Positions 25,640 to 34,419 of a stretch of DNA of 64,000 bases are shown one piece after another. The notes beneath the pieces were generated by a model, which made no database searches, had not been told where the DNA came from, and saw nothing but the letters and a program-made list of their open reading frames with translations. Both the position numbers and the translations under genes were made by a program. The DNA comes from Bin80 sp965116685 (lineage in GTDB: Bacteria > Bacteroidota > Rhodothermia > Rhodothermales > Bin80), in NCBI GenBank assembly GCA_965116685.1, contig OZ220707.1, positions 1,054,001 to 1,118,000 of the forward strand, given 5' to 3'. How positions within the stretch are numbered: position 1 is the stretch's first letter; every line of letters begins with the position of its first letter.

Positions 25640-26773
25640 TTAGTGGAAGTTGGGGCGAAGTTGTAAGATTGTACCATTGTACTGATTTTTGGTTTTGCCA
25701 TGTCGATCCAGTGTTCGGAGGAACGCTTCCCAATCTGAATCTTGCGGGATGGGGTTCAGGGATCGTTGTTCAATGTCCAGACACGCGGCCGCAATCCATC
25801 GTTGGCGCTGATCCGAGTTGGTCCACCGCGTGACTCTGCGAGTCGTATGTGCCAGTCGACTGTTCACGCTCTCAATGATATTCGTGGTTCGAAGCCGGTC
25901 ACGCAGCGACTTGCGGACCCCCATTTTGTGAAGGGTAAGGGTCTCTTCCAGTCCCTCTTTTAAGCTGCCCGCGGCTTCGGGACAGTGCAATTCCAAGAAT
26001 CGGATCAAGGCGATCAGTTGTTTTTTCGCTTCGGCATACGTCGCAGCTGCATAGGCCGCTTCCAGTTCCTTTTTCACCTGTTCGGCAAGGTCGGCATCAC
26101 GGATCTTGCCGACCACATTTTCACGCTTGTGCCACGGACATCGTTGAATCAGCGCCCGATCTCCAAAGACCTCTTGCACGCCTTTGCGCAATCCCTTGGA
26201 GCCGTCCAGTAACACCAGCAACGGGCCCGCAGTTCGGAAGCCACGGGCTTGCAGATTCTGCAGTAATGCCACCACGCATGAATGCGCTTCCGTTTTGGCC
26301 TCAATGAATCCGAGAATCACCTTCTTGCCTTCGCGAGTCAGACCCACGGCGATCAGAATCTGCTCACTTCGTAAGGTCTTCCCGTCAATGAACAGGGTCA
26401 CAAACTCCATCTCATCAAACCGCCGGTTCATGAACGTTTCCAATGCGTTGGCCGTCTCGCGGATAAACACGCGCCCGGTAGTGGAGCCGCTGAGCCCAAA
26501 TGCCTCCGCCAGATGCTCCGATACTTGCCCATAGTTGCGCTGAGAGAGTCCAAGCAGAATGCTGCGGGTCAATTCCTGCTCATAGTTGACCTCGGTCTCA
26601 TGCAGGATCTTGTACGTCTGCAGGGGAACTTCCTCATTCTTTTCGCTATTGCGAACCCGGGGAACATTTACGGGCACCTTGGCGCCGTTCCAGCGAATGG
26701 AGCCGGGATTGCTGCCCCAGCGATGACACTTCGTTTTGGTGTGCTTCCAGGGCCGGCCACAAAGCTCGCTCAC
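25640..26773 (-). CDS. IS256-family (mutator-type) transposase
   Basis: A transposase of 377 residues from GTG 26773. DDE elements are visible: Asp in FVTLFIDGKTL, Asp in PLLVLLDGSKGLRKG with IQRCPWHKRENV after it, and Glu in RTTNIIESVNSRLAHTTRR. The same frame stays open about 38 codons further upstream and reads family-like (ARLFRSPNWFLEFVPLLFQ) but has no ATG, GTG or TTG there. The true N-terminus may therefore use a rare start, or a frameshift from the nearby ATG. The stop is 15 bases from the element's end, so it overlaps the terminal repeat. Confidence 0.92.
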   Translation of the reverse strand: MSELCGRPWKHTKTKCHRWGSNPGSIRWNGAKVPVNVPRVRNSEKNEEVPLQTYKILHETEVNYEQELTRSILLGLSQRNYGQVSEHLAEAFGLSGSTTGRVFIRETANALETFMNRRFDEMEFVTLFIDGKTLRSEQILIAVGLTREGKKVILGFIEAKTEAHSCVVALLQNLQARGFRTAGPLLVLLDGSKGLRKGVQEVFGDRALIQRCPWHKRENVVGKIRDADLAEQVKKELEAAYAAATYAEAKKQLIALIRFLELHCPEAAGSLKEGLEETLTLHKMGVRKSLRDRLRTTNIIESVNSRLAHTTRRVTRWTNSDQRQRWIAAACLDIEQRSLNPIPQDSDWEAFLRTLDRHGKTKNQYNGTILQLRPNFH

Positions 26774-26898
26774 TTCGGCCTGAAATAATAGCGGAACGAA
26801 TTCCAGGAACCAGTTTGGACTCCGAAACAGCCGGGCCAGTTGGATTGCTTTGCTGGAAGAAAAGAGAGGGATAATGCAGGCATGAGTTTAAGGGTTTT

Positions 26899-27837
26899 TT
26901 AGGTGGAAAGAAAGGGTTTGAGTGCCGCACTAAACGGGGGAAGATCCGTCCAATGTCGGACACGGCGCAATCGGGGTTCAAGGTCCAACAGGGTTGCACA
27001 CAGGTGCATCCCTCGCTGATGGACGGGGGTTTCCGTCAGGCGGGGTTTTGCACGAGTCAAGAGCGAATTTAACGAATTCAGCACGCGCAGTCCCCGGTCG
27101 CTGCGCAGCAATTGTCCGGTACGTTGCAAGGTGAGCGTGGCGTCCAGTGCATATCCAAGTACACTCCCCGAAGAACGGTTGACCTTCGTCAAGTCTGCCG
27201 TGATTTGCTGGAGATTCGTCCGGGCCTGGGCGGCATCGCATTGTTGCTACGCCTGCTGGAGGCGATGACGAAACTGCAGCGCATCGTCGGGATCCAATCC
27301 ACTCAGCGCTTCGGACATGACCGTATTCAGGCATCGCTGTACCGCGACACGGGATCCCCATACGCGAGATACCGCGGCTTGGAGGGGCACATTGCCGGGA
27401 AGGGTCACCAGCATCCCCGCTCCCAATCCACGCAGACTCAAATCGTCCAGTACGGCTTCCATCCCCGACTGGTCCTGATGGCCGCACTCGGTCACATTCA
27501 CGATCCGGCGATGTCCCTGGAGGTTGACCCCAATGCCCAGTAAGATATGCAGCCCCATCACATACGAGGGCTGAAGCCACAAATGGACCAGAGGCTCCGT
27601 ATGCCAGTCCCGACAGGACAGCAAAGAAACCGCCGATTCCCAGCATGAAGTAGGCGCCGCCACCTCGGGATCGGGCTCCACTGCAGCAGATACTGCGGGC
27701 GGAGGCGGCGAAGGCACGGAGGAAATCCGCTCGGTCAGCATACGTAGAACATCCACATAATGTCGAACCAATTCTACATGCAGATCTGGAGCATGCTCCA
27801 GAACAGGGGAAGAAGAAAATAAAGATTCCAGGTTCAT
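26899..27837 (-). pseudogene. transposase-like accessory ORF of the IS256-type element, with internal amber stop
   Basis: Starting at ATG 27837 the frame runs 196 codons to TAG at 27247-27249, then continues in the same frame to a TAA at 26899, about 312 codons in all. Its middle resembles mutator-transposase order: LSLRGLGAGMLVTLPGNVPL then VSRVWGSRVAVQRCLN parallels LDGSKGLRKG then VQRCPW in the neighbouring transposase, but the second catalytic Asp position reads TLPGN. It therefore looks like a degenerate or catalytically dead transposase paralogue carried in the same IS. Whether it is simply decayed, or once served as a regulator, is open. Confidence 0.55.
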
Positions 27838-28065
27838 CGAATCGCGATCGGTTAGGAGTTATAAGTGAATCCCCTAACTTCCACTAAATTTGACGCATCC
27901 CCGGTTGAAGAAGTATAGAACGCTAGGGAAATAGTATCCCACGAGAACTACACGAATTGAGTGGAAAGGAAATTTGATCTATGAGTATCTGCCTTGATGA
28001 TTGACACATTTAGAGAGGGCTGAGCGATCCTAACTGATGAGATTACAGTGGACCAATAAAGATTC

Positions 28066-28452
28066 GGTTCTACCACGAATATTGTGGATCCACATCCAGT
28101 CCTCTGCAGAAGAAAAGAATTGAAATTCTAAATTTTCCAAAGGTTCTACCGTGAATAAAGTAGATGCATATTTAGATTTTCGCAGAAAAAACGGCAGATC
28201 TGAAGTTTTCAGATTTTCGGTGTCCTCTGCCGATCGTCTTGACCTCCCCATTGATTCGCTCCGACCTGGCATTGGATTGTCCATGGCGAAGCGCATTACA
28301 CACTCCTACCTATGAGATGGCGTTCAAATACGCTGCATCGATTGATTTTGCCCCCTTGGGTTTTGTCATTGATTCGTTCGGCCCTAGTCTCGGACTCTGT
28401 TCATGGCATAGCACACTACGGACTCCGTCAAGGTGTCGTTTGAACATCTGAT
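28066..28452 (-). pseudogene. ISL3-type transposase 3' end relic, with duplicated pieces
   Basis: Read on the minus strand across frames, this stretch gives ARSERINGEVKTIGRGHRKS (the Glu-containing C-terminal block of ISL3 transposases) and then FRISILFFCRGLDVDPQYSW, its very end. Two element ends beginning GGTTCTACC occur in the same direction at 28066 and 28142. A further repeated unit starting CATTGATTCG occurs at 28249 and 28367. The right end of the relic at 3219 is of the same type. This is degenerate debris of one ISL3 lineage, different from the intact copy at 29521. Confidence 0.55.
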
Positions 28453-28589
28453 TCGCTAGCTAACAATAGTCCATTGTGTCTTTAATGGAAGGTTAACCGG
28501 ACACTCTGGTTAAATTAATGGAATTGGGAATTTTGGCACTACAATTTCGTTCAGTATGTAATATCCTGAAATCCATAATACAGAACATT
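28453..28589. other. short gap, nothing recognised
   Basis: AT-rich spacer between ISL3 debris and the truncated gene. No gene, repeat or clear terminator was seen. Confidence 0.3.
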
Positions 28590-29520
28590 CTATCGGACAT
28601 GATAACTAACTACATCATACCTTCGTGTCCTGAAATCTGTGGGGAGTCCGGGTGGTCCAGTTTTTGGGATGTAGCCTGATGTATGCCAGCTTTCTGCACC
28701 TCTCCTTTTTTTTCTTCCAACCCTAACCGTACACTCAAAAACCCCAGTACATGTCGCAGTCCCTTTACCGCCGCTAACGACCGTATTCACATAATTGGTT
28801 GATTCATAGTGGGAGTGTAGATATGTCCAGTAATAACGATACCCATGGCCAAACCATTGACTACTATTACTGTACTGCGGCCTAAAAAGAAGGCCTGTGT
28901 GGCCGATAGCCCTACGCGTGAACCTTCCGGTTGATTGATTCCAAAAAATATATCCGCGATCGTGCATACCTGATAATGCAATACTATACTGGCCCGTTGC
29001 AGGATCGTCAAATGGAAATTGATTACTTCCCACTGGACCGTGCCAAACACGATCAATAGTTGCAACTTTAGCAGATGCCTTCTTTAGTATATTATTGTAC
29101 AAGGATTTAATCTCTGGGTCCTTAAACACGAAATCTTTGAGGTCATCTATGTTACTTATGTTACGAGCCAATGCTGCAAACTCCTCAAGATATGCAACAC
29201 CACTTATGCCGTGATAAGTTTCTATCTCCATCTTTTTTTCATCTCCCTTGGCGCTTATTCTGCTAACCGCCTCCTCGGAGATCACGTATTTATATTCACC
29301 AACGATCGCAATGCCATCCATATCAACAGCTGCGATTTCGTTTGGAAACAGAGCATGTTGTAGCCGGAGGTAAAGATCCTTGTTAAGTAATACTTGCCCG
29401 CTTGCATCAATACTGTCCATGAAATTATGAAGATCATCCATGTCATCAAAAAAGCGTCTCCTTGGTGCAACGCGAGAGTCTAGGTGCACAATAAAGTTGC
29501 GGCTCTTCGCTTTTACGTGT
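28590..29520 (-). pseudogene. hypothetical protein, 5' end removed at an ISL3 insertion
   Basis: About 310 codons of a protein I do not recognise. The frame is open into the ISL3 element, where it runs out of phase with the transposase, so the native start has been lost at the 29521 border. The surviving part has an acidic/charged middle (DDMDDLHNFMDSIDASGQVL; KGDEKKMEIETYHGISGVAY) and a Tyr/Trp/Gly-rich C-terminus with GHGYRYYWTYLHSHYES and a CTGVFECTVR cysteine pair, as in exported proteins. No matching 5' part is seen beyond 30809, and the IS has no target duplication, so a deletion next to the IS is likely. Any protein made would start from a chance site. Confidence 0.5.
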
Positions 29521-30769
29521 GGGTAGTATGATTTTGGAAGCCTACTGGATACAAATCCAGTCCGCCGAGATAGAAGTAGATTGCATTGGTAAACCGCTGT
29601 TTGTTTCGGAATCCACGAGCACGAATTTTGACGGATTTGATGCGACTGTTGATGCTCTCGGCGGGGCCATTGCTGACCTTTAAGACCACTGCATTGATAA
29701 TCCCCCACAAATGATTCTTGATGGTTTTCGCCGCTTTTTTCATCGGTTCCAGTTGGCAACGCATGGCCCAGGACAGCCATCGTTTCCATCCTTTGAGTGC
29801 CCATGTGGGATGGACATAATGCCATAACTTCTGGGACAATTCCTTGATGGCCCACGCACGAGCTGTTTTCAGCGAACTGGTCTTTAACTGGTTGAATCGT
29901 TTCTTTTGCCGCGTCGACATATTCTTCGGATTGGTCAGCCAATCATACTTGGTTCCAGTGAGATCGTAGATTTCTTCTTTCCGCAATTCCCGGTTCTCCT
30001 GCCGACGGACTTTATCCACGGCATCTCCAATGTATTTGGCCACATGAAAACGATCAAATGCAATCTTTTTATCCGCGCCGGGAACCCACAATTTCGTGGC
30101 ACTGATATACGCGGGCCACATATCCATACTGACGCTTTCAATGGCGTCCAACTGCTCCGCAGAACGTCCACCATAATACCCGTTCAAACTGGCCATTGTC
30201 CGACCCTCCCCGACATACAGCACGGTGGCCGTGTCTGGATTGGACATCACAGTAATGTAATTGTGCCCTTTCTTATAAGAGGTCTCATCGACACAGATAT
30301 GGGCAATGGGTTCGTCTTTTCTGCGGTCCAGTCCCCGATTTACCGCACGCTCCATAATGTTGGCAATCATCGTCCAACTGACTCCCATCCTGGAGGCCAC
30401 CGTTGAAATACTGGTGGTATCCAGCAACCAGTGAATGACCTTCGCTTCAAATGCCGTCGTAAAACGCACGCGCTCATCCGCCCAGGGCACCGAAACCGTC
30501 TTGATTCCATGCTCCGAACACTCCACCCGAGGAACTTTCGCAACCACACTCGTCTGATACTCGCAGATATCCGTATGACGCCATTTCCGAAGACGATGGT
30601 CGTAGCCAGGACAAACTTTGTTACATTCAGGACAGCGAAGTACCGAACCCTCCGAACAAATCACATGGATCTCAGCCAGCTGCGTTGCATCATCTTGCTT
30701 GATCTCCGAGACTTCCCACGGAGACTGAATCCCTAACAATCGATTGATATCTTGAATACGTACACTCAT
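29513..30769 (-). CDS. ISL3-family transposase
   Basis: A complete 418-residue ISL3 transposase from ATG 30769 (MSVRIQDINRLLG). An upstream in-frame start would add 14 residues encoded by the terminal repeat. Elements in order: a zinc-ribbon with CPECNKVC, the linker KWRHTDICEYQTSVVAKVPR, then DDE with Asp in HICVDETSYKKGHNY, Asp in SVSMDMWPAYI and Glu in GPAESINSRIKSVK. The C-terminal FYLGGLDLYP matches the relics at 3213 and 28066. The last two or three codons lie outside the inferred repeat at 29521, so the stop is supplied by flanking DNA. Confidence 0.9.
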   Translation of the reverse strand: MSVRIQDINRLLGIQSPWEVSEIKQDDATQLAEIHVICSEGSVLRCPECNKVCPGYDHRLRKWRHTDICEYQTSVVAKVPRVECSEHGIKTVSVPWADERVRFTTAFEAKVIHWLLDTTSISTVASRMGVSWTMIANIMERAVNRGLDRRKDEPIAHICVDETSYKKGHNYITVMSNPDTATVLYVGEGRTMASLNGYYGGRSAEQLDAIESVSMDMWPAYISATKLWVPGADKKIAFDRFHVAKYIGDAVDKVRRQENRELRKEEIYDLTGTKYDWLTNPKNMSTRQKKRFNQLKTSSLKTARAWAIKELSQKLWHYVHPTWALKGWKRWLSWAMRCQLEPMKKAAKTIKNHLWGIINAVVLKVSNGPAESINSRIKSVKIRARGFRNKQRFTNAIYFYLGGLDLYPVGFQNHTTHT

Positions 30770-30809
30770 GGTGAATGAAATATTTGATTTGAACTCCAAA
30801 AACAGACCC
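29521..30809 (-). mobile_element. ISL3-family insertion sequence
   Basis: An element of about 1.29 kb. The ends GGGTAGTATGATTTTGGAAG (29521) and GGGTCTGTTTTTGGAG (complement, from 30809) are imperfect inverted repeats. The 8-bp flanks do not match (TTACGTGT versus AAAATAAA), so either the ends are misplaced or one flank was deleted after insertion. Its left edge truncates the hypothetical gene at 28590. Confidence 0.65.
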
Positions 30810-30884
30810 AAAATAAATAAAGAAATCCATTCCGAATCTATTCAATCGCATCGTGGTTCATCTCAGTTCTGACTCCGAACCCAC

Positions 30885-31058
30885 TTAAAAAGGGGAAGCC
30901 CCAAAGTTGCTACCATCCCCTAAATCAACATTGATTGTCTCTGTCCCAGAGTTCACATCATCCTTTGAGTCTATAACCGTATCACATGCGTTAAGCAAGA
31001 AAAGGGGAGCAACAACAACAAATGCTGAAATGGGCCCGCTGAATGTCGTAATGTTCAT
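30885..31058 (-). CDS. small lipoprotein, 57 residues
   Basis: A short ORF from ATG 31058. MNITTFSGPISAFVVVAPLF then LLNAC forms a textbook lipoprotein signal with cysteine around residue 25. The mature part is only about 33 residues and acidic (DTVIDSKDDVNSGTETINVD). The function is unknown. It may be a free small lipoprotein. Alternatively it is the shortened start of a larger gene related to the truncated one across the ISL3 element, but the TAA at 30885-30887 lies 76 bases before the IS and the frames cannot be joined. Confidence 0.5.
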   Translation of the reverse strand: MNITTFSGPISAFVVVAPLFLLNACDTVIDSKDDVNSGTETINVDLGDGSNFGASPF

Positions 31059-31174
31059 GTGTTTAGTGTAATGTTTAGCTGTAACCTTCCCGGCAACAAG
31101 ATAAGCAAATTAGCATAGATGGGCATAGCGTCTCGTTGCATGAATTTCCTTTCTCGTTAGGATCAACAACCAAG

Positions 31175-31951
31175 TCACATCCCTGACAAAGCCGTACGTA
31201 ATGCCTCAAGCCCGAAACCACTCGCTCCTGTACGAATTCTAAGACTGCACCAGAAATCCAATGCCAACATCTGCATAAAGTGAATCGGCACTGCGATCCA
31301 GAAGGAACGACAACGCCAAACCACTGCTCCGAGAACAATGCCTCCCAGTAATGAGAGTCCCAATTCGCTGGTGGGCTTATGTACATGCAACAAGGCGAAG
31401 GGGAGTGCCTGAACGAAAATTGCATGCACCCCAAATGTATGCGCGGTCCCGAACAGCATAAACCCCCTCCAAAGGTACTCCCAGCCAATCCAGTACAATA
31501 GAAAGAGTGAATGATAGATCGCAAAAATGGACCAGGAGTCCGCAGCTCCGCGATAATGTGGGTATTCCAACTGAAAAGCTCTTCCATCCGAGAGTATCCA
31601 GGTTCCAATGAGCACGATCGGCACATAGACAGCAAACAGGATCAGGGCCAATTTCCAGTCACCAAGCCCTAACCCAATCTCTGCCGGCCTTTTCCGAAAC
31701 CCAACGACCAGAACCAATACTGGGATTAAAAACCCGCTTACACCCTGGATCGAAAACCACCAGCCCCATGCCTGCAACCTGCTCCCATCAGGGGCAATGT
31801 GATCCAAGAAAAAGCCTCGACTTCCGAACTTAAAGGTTATAATCAAGAGCAGCGCACAGAGCGTGAGCACAACCGTCGTCTGCAGGTCCAATGACCGCAG
31901 TCCCTTGATAAACTGTTGTTTCTCGGAACCCAACACCCTGCTATGATCCAC
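31175..31951 (-). CDS. CPBP-family intramembrane protease homologue
   Basis: A 258-residue membrane protein with about seven hydrophobic helices. CAAX/CPBP motifs are visible: WEYLWRGFML (in place of EExxxR, with Trp replacing the first Glu), the FALLHVHKP histidine motif, and the third motif HFMQMLALD. Family members process prenylated proteins or secreted peptides, or act in bacteriocin self-protection; the target here is unknown. Its ATG overlaps the stop of the S9 peptidase gene by 11 bases, so it is translated from the same message. The atypical first motif is known as a variant in this family but leaves activity uncertain. Confidence 0.82.
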   Translation of the reverse strand: MDHSRVLGSEKQQFIKGLRSLDLQTTVVLTLCALLLIITFKFGSRGFFLDHIAPDGSRLQAWGWWFSIQGVSGFLIPVLVLVVGFRKRPAEIGLGLGDWKLALILFAVYVPIVLIGTWILSDGRAFQLEYPHYRGAADSWSIFAIYHSLFLLYWIGWEYLWRGFMLFGTAHTFGVHAIFVQALPFALLHVHKPTSELGLSLLGGIVLGAVVWRCRSFWIAVPIHFMQMLALDFWCSLRIRTGASGFGLEALRTALSGM

Positions 31952-34181
31952 TTCCTACATGGCGTTCCATAAACTCCCAAATTCGCAGGAGTCGATCAAT
32001 GCGTTGTTTCGGATTGCCGGTACGTGAAAGATTATGTCCTGCATTCGGGTACCGCACATACTCCACTGGACGCTCCAGTGCTTTTAAGCTTTTGTACAGC
32101 ACCTCACTCTGAATAACGCCGGTCCGAAGATCATTATCCGCATGCATGATCAAAAGTGGTGTCCAGATCTGATCAACAAATGTGATTGGCGAGTTCGCCC
32201 GTAGAAGTACACCCGCTTCCCAAGGATACCCTCCAAAATGATTCGGCACCAAGCGCCAGGCATTGCCCTCCCCAAAAAATGTACTCAAGTCATAAACTCC
32301 GCGCTGAGCGACTGCAGCCTTGAATCGCTGATCCTGAGATACAATCCAGGCCGTGAGATATCCGGCATAGGATCCACCCGCCACTACCTGACGATCCGCA
32401 TTTACCCACCGAGTCCTCCCTGTCACCTCAGATGCTACAGCCAGCACATCCCCACCGGGACCTACCCCCCAATCCTGATAATTTGCCCGTCGGAATGCAT
32501 GCCCGTACCCGCCAGACCCACGAGGATTGGAATAAACCAGGCCGTAGCCTTGTGCCGTCAAAAACTGAAACTCATGCCACATTGTTGCTTCACCTGGCCC
32601 CCACATTGATGCGGGACCTCCATGAATGGCAACCAGGAGCGGGTATGTCTGCCCTGGAGACTGAAATGTAGGAGGCATCACCCAATACTGCACATTAAGA
32701 GTATCCCTTTGTAAGCGGTACTCTGCCGGAAAACTCAGTGCTTTATTCTGAAGCCATTCTGCATTGTGCCCTGTGATTGCCATCGATGATTCAAAATCCA
32801 TTGAAGAGGCATACAACTCTGACGGATTGAGAACTTGGGTCGTTACCATGTAGGCCATGGCCGTTGTGATATCATAGCTGCCAATCCCCCGACTATTTTC
32901 TGTCAGCTGTGTAACGGGAAGTCCCCGATGGAGTAATTCTCCGCGATAAAAGAATGACCTCGCACTCTGAACTAAACTGTCAACAAGAAGTGAATCAGTG
33001 GCGGGTTCCGGTGTTGGAAGTGCTGGCCGACCCTCATTAACGGACGCTCGGTACAGTGGTACACCCCCTTCGGATGGAGCGGTAAAATACACAAACCACT
33101 CATCATGGGACCACTTGACACTTCTGATACTTCGATCAAAATCAAGGGTCAACATTTCCGGGGGACTCAGCCCATCAATGGCAAAATATCCGAGTTCGGA
33201 TTGTGCGTACCCGGGGTCGGTGAGACTGCTCGCCTGGAACGTAATGAACCGCCCACTGGGGGAGACGATCGGAGAACTCAGGCGGTAGCCTCCAATGTCA
33301 AGCAATAATCGCTTGCGCGAGGATTCTATGTCAACGAGAAACAGATCCCGATCCTGCTCCCGGTCAGGATGGCCTGCAGTCTCGGGATAACCACTTACAA
33401 CGATCTGGCGATTGTCCAAAAGCCATGTCGCACCACCAAAGCTGTAATGCCCCGTTGTAACCATCTTGATCTCTGGATCATCACCAGCCAGATTTGCAAC
33501 GAAGTAGTGTCTTGAACGATACTCCGGGGATAAGTCCAACTCACCCTGAAAATTCAGCCGATTCAAAAGACGCGGATTGGCATCTCTACGATTCTTGTCC
33601 AGCCATGCTCTCACGTTTGCCAGTTCTCCATCCGGGTTTGCCTCCGCCGTATGATTCTCCCAGGAAGATCTCCTTGGACGCTCCTGTGACCATTCTGGTG
33701 CAGATCCGGTGAGTTCAAGGACTTCGTCTCTGCTAAGCATTGTAGAAAAAAGCATACTCTGCCCGTCGGGCGACCATTGCGGTTCACTGACTCCGTGCTC
33801 AAAACTGAACAACTGCCTTGCTTCTCCGCCATAAATGGAAATCTCAAAAACTTGGGATTTTCCCTCCACACTGCGCAGAAACGTGATCCGTTCACTATCT
33901 GGATGCCATACAGGAGAGCTCCCTCCCCCATAGGTCATCTGTTTGGGCAGCTCTGATCGATCCGCGGCGGCCATCCAGATTTCGGATCGGTACTGGTAAT
34001 CATCGTCTCCATCTGGAATGATGGAACGAACTGTATAGGCAACGTAGCGCCCATTGGGGGCTGCAGTGACACTGCCAAGTTGCTGAATCTTAAGCAAGTC
34101 AGTAGCCAAAATGGGCTCCCGCTCAACCTGGGCAGTGACACTGGTGGCGAAAAAACAAAGTCCAATCAATAGGATGCGCAT
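31941..34181 (-). CDS. exported S9-family serine peptidase (prolyl oligopeptidase type)
   Basis: A 746-residue protein from ATG 34181, chosen because it opens a signal peptide (MRILLIGLCFFATSVTAQ); the longer frame to 34262 does not. A seven-bladed TolB/WD-like propeller occupies about residues 30-420 (WHPDSERITFL; WSPDGQSMLFS; VSPSGRFITFQ repeats). The catalytic alpha/beta hydrolase domain has Ser in VAGGSYAGYLTAW, Asp in IMHADNDLRTG and His in PNAGHNLSRTG. It should cleave oligopeptides in the periplasm. It is followed with overlap by the CPBP gene. Upstream, a 14-bp inverted repeat at 34234-34280 lies between it and the M16 gene. Confidence 0.92.
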   Translation of the reverse strand: MRILLIGLCFFATSVTAQVEREPILATDLLKIQQLGSVTAAPNGRYVAYTVRSIIPDGDDDYQYRSEIWMAAADRSELPKQMTYGGGSSPVWHPDSERITFLRSVEGKSQVFEISIYGGEARQLFSFEHGVSEPQWSPDGQSMLFSTMLSRDEVLELTGSAPEWSQERPRRSSWENHTAEANPDGELANVRAWLDKNRRDANPRLLNRLNFQGELDLSPEYRSRHYFVANLAGDDPEIKMVTTGHYSFGGATWLLDNRQIVVSGYPETAGHPDREQDRDLFLVDIESSRKRLLLDIGGYRLSSPIVSPSGRFITFQASSLTDPGYAQSELGYFAIDGLSPPEMLTLDFDRSIRSVKWSHDEWFVYFTAPSEGGVPLYRASVNEGRPALPTPEPATDSLLVDSLVQSARSFFYRGELLHRGLPVTQLTENSRGIGSYDITTAMAYMVTTQVLNPSELYASSMDFESSMAITGHNAEWLQNKALSFPAEYRLQRDTLNVQYWVMPPTFQSPGQTYPLLVAIHGGPASMWGPGEATMWHEFQFLTAQGYGLVYSNPRGSGGYGHAFRRANYQDWGVGPGGDVLAVASEVTGRTRWVNADRQVVAGGSYAGYLTAWIVSQDQRFKAAVAQRGVYDLSTFFGEGNAWRLVPNHFGGYPWEAGVLLRANSPITFVDQIWTPLLIMHADNDLRTGVIQSEVLYKSLKALERPVEYVRYPNAGHNLSRTGNPKQRIDRLLRIWEFMERHVGSGS

Positions 34182-34233
34182 AGGCTTAAAGTAGATAATT
34201 ACAGTCTGCAAAATATACGTCAGGCAAAAAGAC

Positions 34234-34280
34234 GGGGAATTACATACAGGGTGCGTTGGCACTCATGTATATAATTCCCC
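34234..34280. repeat. long inverted repeat between the M16 and S9 peptidase genes
   Basis: The arms GGGGAATTACATAC (34234-34247) and GTATATAATTCCCC (34267-34280) pair at 13 of 14 positions around a 19-base loop. It lies 53 bases upstream of the S9 start and about 140 bases after the M16 stop. It could end the M16 transcript or be an operator for the S9-CPBP operon. No T-run follows in the transcribed sense, which weakens the terminator reading. Confidence 0.55.
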
Positions 34281-34419
34281 AAAGATAGGCTTGGACGCAC
34301 GATTGCAACAACCACACAGGTGGCAGCTACAATGTCTGCAATGTAGGGTTCTGCTGGCGAAGAAGCAAACACCTACATTCAGTCCAGCCTATATCACACG
34401 ATCATCTTCTGTGTCTGCA

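Larger units (their letters stand above)
25625..27902 (-). mobile_element. IS256-type insertion sequence with two ORFs
   Basis: A 2,278-bp element with near-perfect terminal repeats starting GGGGATGCGTCAAATTTAG at 25625 and mirrored at 27902, about 27 bp each. It is flanked by an exact 8-bp duplication GGTTGAAG (25617-25624 and 27903-27910). It holds the transposase and, upstream, a broken transposase-like ORF. It is larger than the usual 1.3-1.5 kb of the family because of that extra ORF. Confidence 0.92.

Noticed and set aside
27112..27543. 143-codon + strand frame in the IS256-type element
   Set aside because: Antisense shadow of the accessory ORF with no recognisable features.
26978..27646. 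222-codon minus-strand frame inside the IS256-type element
   Set aside because: It is out of phase with the transposase-like accessory frame, which continues in one frame on both sides of a single TAG and shows motif order.
31075..31635. 186-codon minus-strand frame overlapping the CPBP gene
   Set aside because: It is a cysteine/serine-rich shadow of the membrane protein frame, which carries the conserved motifs.
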